DNA from: Xanthoparmelia taractica
Taxonomy: Eukaryota > Ascomycota > Lecanoromycetes > Lecanorales > Parmeliaceae
Assembly (NCBI GenBank): GCA_033085395.1
Contig: JANQBS010000147.1
Location: forward strand, 1-64,000
DNA length: 64,000 nucleotides
Reading direction: 5' to 3'
A program made the position numbers and the translations under genes. Positions 61,986-64,000 of this stretch are shown piece by piece; the first letter of the stretch is position 1; the number at the start of each line of letters is the position of its first letter. The notes under the pieces are model-generated. The model was given only the letters and a program-made list of their open reading frames with translations. It searched no databases and was not told the DNA's origin.

Positions 61986-63498
61986 ATGACCTTGCCAATT
62001 AGCAGCACAGACTGCTTTAGTCTTTTGGGGGACCCAACGCTCACGTGCGCGGTCCATGTTGTAGATCATCAGTGCTTATGTAGGGAGCGCATTCATTACC
62101 TTATGTCTCTCCTACGTGAACTTCGTCCTTACCAATTCCGATTCCCTTGGCACAAATTGCTTCGACCGTTTAGCTTACAAAGCTGTGAAAGCAACAATAT
62201 CCTTCACTATAGCCGGCAGCAAACGGGATTTCTGGGTTCCAACTATCCAAAAGCTAGTCCTCAGCCTTAGCGACCAGCAGCTCCTTACCGGCCCAGCAGT
62301 GCTAATCGCAGGCTTCTGGACCCACTGTTCCATATCCGTATACCATTTCGCCCTGGTTAACGACCTAGCCTGGTTTTCAGCAAACGTACACTTTGCAACC
62401 CTGATTGTGTTCCAAAATTACTTCCTGGCAAACCCCGTTTTGAGGAACTGGCGCGTAGCACTAATGATTGTCCTGGCCTCACTACTTGGCGCTTCTACGG
62501 TGATGATGGGACATTATGAATGGTATGACAGTTGGCCTTACGACGCCCAATGCTTGTTTGACGACCTCGTTGGGAACATTGGTAGCGAGCCGGGATACTT
62601 GTTGCGTGTGAACCTTACTCTGTTATGCCTGTATTATCCGCTCAACGTCATCCCACTGTTCGAACGGCCAAGGCAATTCGTAGGCCAATGGCGGCGCAGA
62701 ACCATGCCATTAAACGCCTGAAAAGATTTACATCGCACACAACACCTCCCAACTCTTTCACAGGCAGCGTGAGACGATCCACATGCACGCTATTAATCAC
62801 AACCGTTCGAGGAATCAGCTGGACGTACTTCGCCCTCATTGCTCTTATTGACTCACAGACCTGTAGCATTGTATTAGATAATTTTTGGTTCGGATATGGT
62901 CTGTGGGGTATCATAAAAGACCGCCAAATCCCGTCGTCGAAGATGGACGGCAACGAGAACGCCATGACTTTTGGCCAGATCATGCCTATTCTCCTCCTGA
63001 GCTCTTCAGTACTGGTCTTTCGGGAGGCATATGATGGTACATATCCCAACCACAGCATTCTTGGTCACAGGAGGCGGGCGGGCAGCTAATGATTTCTCAG
63101 ACCAGATTACCGAATGGGAGGAGATGCGTCATCATTCTTTGTCCTCCAACCCCTCCCAGCATAGCCTCGTCCGCACTCCAAGTACAACGACAGCGGCAGC
63201 TTCGATAGCACCTCAAGGGTTTGAGATGACGGTTGCATTCCAGGGAATAGAAGGAGAAGAAGACCTCGAGTGTGAAGGGTATGTACTTGGGCGAGTCGAT
63301 ACAGAAATGGGAGGAAGATTTCAAGCGTCTGGACTCGAAAGCGGACAACTGCAGAGGCGGTCGACGTATCCTGTGCCAGCGGACGATGCTCGGCACAGAA
63401 ATGAATTGACCGATTGTGCTGCAGATGTAGCGAGCGGGCCACATGGCGCAGTAGTCACGAGAGACGACTTGAGGTACCAAGCAGGAACACCAGTATGA
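61986..63498 (+). pseudogene. Fungal multi-TM membrane protein with two frame breaks (gene model uncertain)
   Basis: The coding signal runs from MTLPISSTDCFSLLGDP (61,986) to TPV (63,498). Segments: IISAYVGSAFITLCLSYVNF; RDFWVPTIQKLVLSLSDQQL; GFWTHCSISVYHFALVNDLAW; LRNWRVALMIVLASLLGAS; GHYEWYDSWPYDAQCLFDDL; then, in another frame, TYFALIALIDSQTCSIVLDN, FWFGYGLWGI and MTFGQIMPILLLSSSVLVFR. An intron (GTACAT to TCACAG, 63,037-63,073) joins EAYDG to GGRAANDF and a polar tail. This matches a fungal family of seven-TM-like proteins of unknown role, recognised by SVYHFAIVNDLAWFS and DSWPFDAQCLFDD. Breaks: about 62,078 (one extra base between the N-terminus and IISAYV) and about 62,680-62,720. No phase-compatible introns were found for these. 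Confidence 0.6.
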
Positions 63499-64000
63499 GA
63501 AGAACGGCGAGAGTAAAATAGGACATGGGAGCCATTTGGGATATGCGTTTCCTCTGCAACTGACCTAGAATCCAGAACACGCTGACGAAAATCCATATGA
63601 CCTAGTAAGACCACGCCTATCTATCCAGACCACTCACTGTGTAGCAGATCCCGAACCCCCTTCCTTCCAATCATCTGCTCCCGTCTTCTTCACATATAAC
63701 CCACACGACAGCCACCAGACCCTTACCTTCCTGCACGACAACCCTTCCCCCCTACCTTTCGCATCCTCCTACCGCCAGACTACCAAAGCAAAGACACCCC
63801 CATGAACCAACCCTCTTGACAGCACACCCTCAACCACAGACCCAAAAGCCCCCCGAACCCTATCAATTCGCATTCAACTAAAATCGTGCCGTGCAGGGTG
63901 GAGTGCTTGTGTAGGTAGCCATCTCGACTCAACCTCAACGCATACTCTTTATCGAAAATAGTAAACCCATTCGGGATATCGCATCCAATCACCCACAATC
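63499..64000. other. Window end; possible 3' part of a minus-strand gene
   Basis: A minus-strand frame is open from the window edge to 63,780 (GFTIFDKEYALRLSRDGYLH, GTILVECELIGFGGLLG). It looks protein-like but no family is recognised and its start lies outside. I note it only as a possible partial gene. Confidence 0.35.

Noticed and set aside
1..64000. CRISPR arrays, bacterial operons, rRNA genes
   Set aside because: None seen. The window is fungal nuclear DNA; repeats present are transposon TIRs, microsatellites and diverged direct repeats.

Overview
This window is nuclear DNA of a filamentous ascomycete (Pezizomycotina). Supporting signs are short GT-AG introns of about 48-200 bp, fungal gene families (APSES/ankyrin MBP1, RTA1-like, fungal DHA1 transporter, vanadium chloroperoxidase), and AT-rich transposon relics full of in-frame stops created by C-to-T/G-to-A change, the footprint of repeat-induced point mutation (RIP). 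The sequence alone does not fix class or species.

Layout. (1) 1-4,560: RIP-degraded AT-rich block holding a Ty3/Gypsy retrotransposon relic on the minus strand (gag, protease-like, start of reverse transcriptase), cut by the left edge. (2) About 4,560-15,600: a gene graveyard with broken copies of a GT32 glycosyltransferase, a SprT-like metalloprotease, a UNC-93-like/MFS permease and an N,N-dimethylformamidase large-subunit-like protein. It also holds two intact genes (acyl-CoA thioesterase, small secreted protein) and a short interstitial TTAGGG array. (3) 15,970-32,120: accessory genes in gene-poor sequence: a four-TM membrane protein, a vanadium-dependent haloperoxidase, secreted proteins, a membrane-anchored pepsin-like protein lacking one catalytic Asp, and a DHA1 transporter. 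(4) 32,650-37,140: a transaldolase gene split in an exon by a 3,234-bp Mutator-like (MULE/Hop-like) transposon with 132-bp terminal inverted repeats and a perfect 9-bp target-site duplication; the transposon interior is RIP-degraded. (5) 37,980-57,000: mostly conserved genes: aspartokinase (HOM3), RTA1-like protein, a cytosolic GH13 enzyme with a lectin-like N-terminus, a coiled-coil protein, complex I subunit NDUFB7, MBP1, dynactin p25, ARF6, SGF29 and mannose-6-phosphate isomerase. (6) 57,590-64,000: two small single-pass membrane proteins, a MetE-like protein with an apparent +1 frameshift, and a multi-TM protein with two frame breaks.

The intact genes do not form an obvious pathway cluster. 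The window reads as a boundary between conserved euchromatin on the right and a decaying, transposon-rich accessory region on the left. Exon structures were read by eye: donor/acceptor sites were chosen so that phase, total length and family motifs all agree. Most reconstructed genes sum to exact codon multiples; exceptions are stated.
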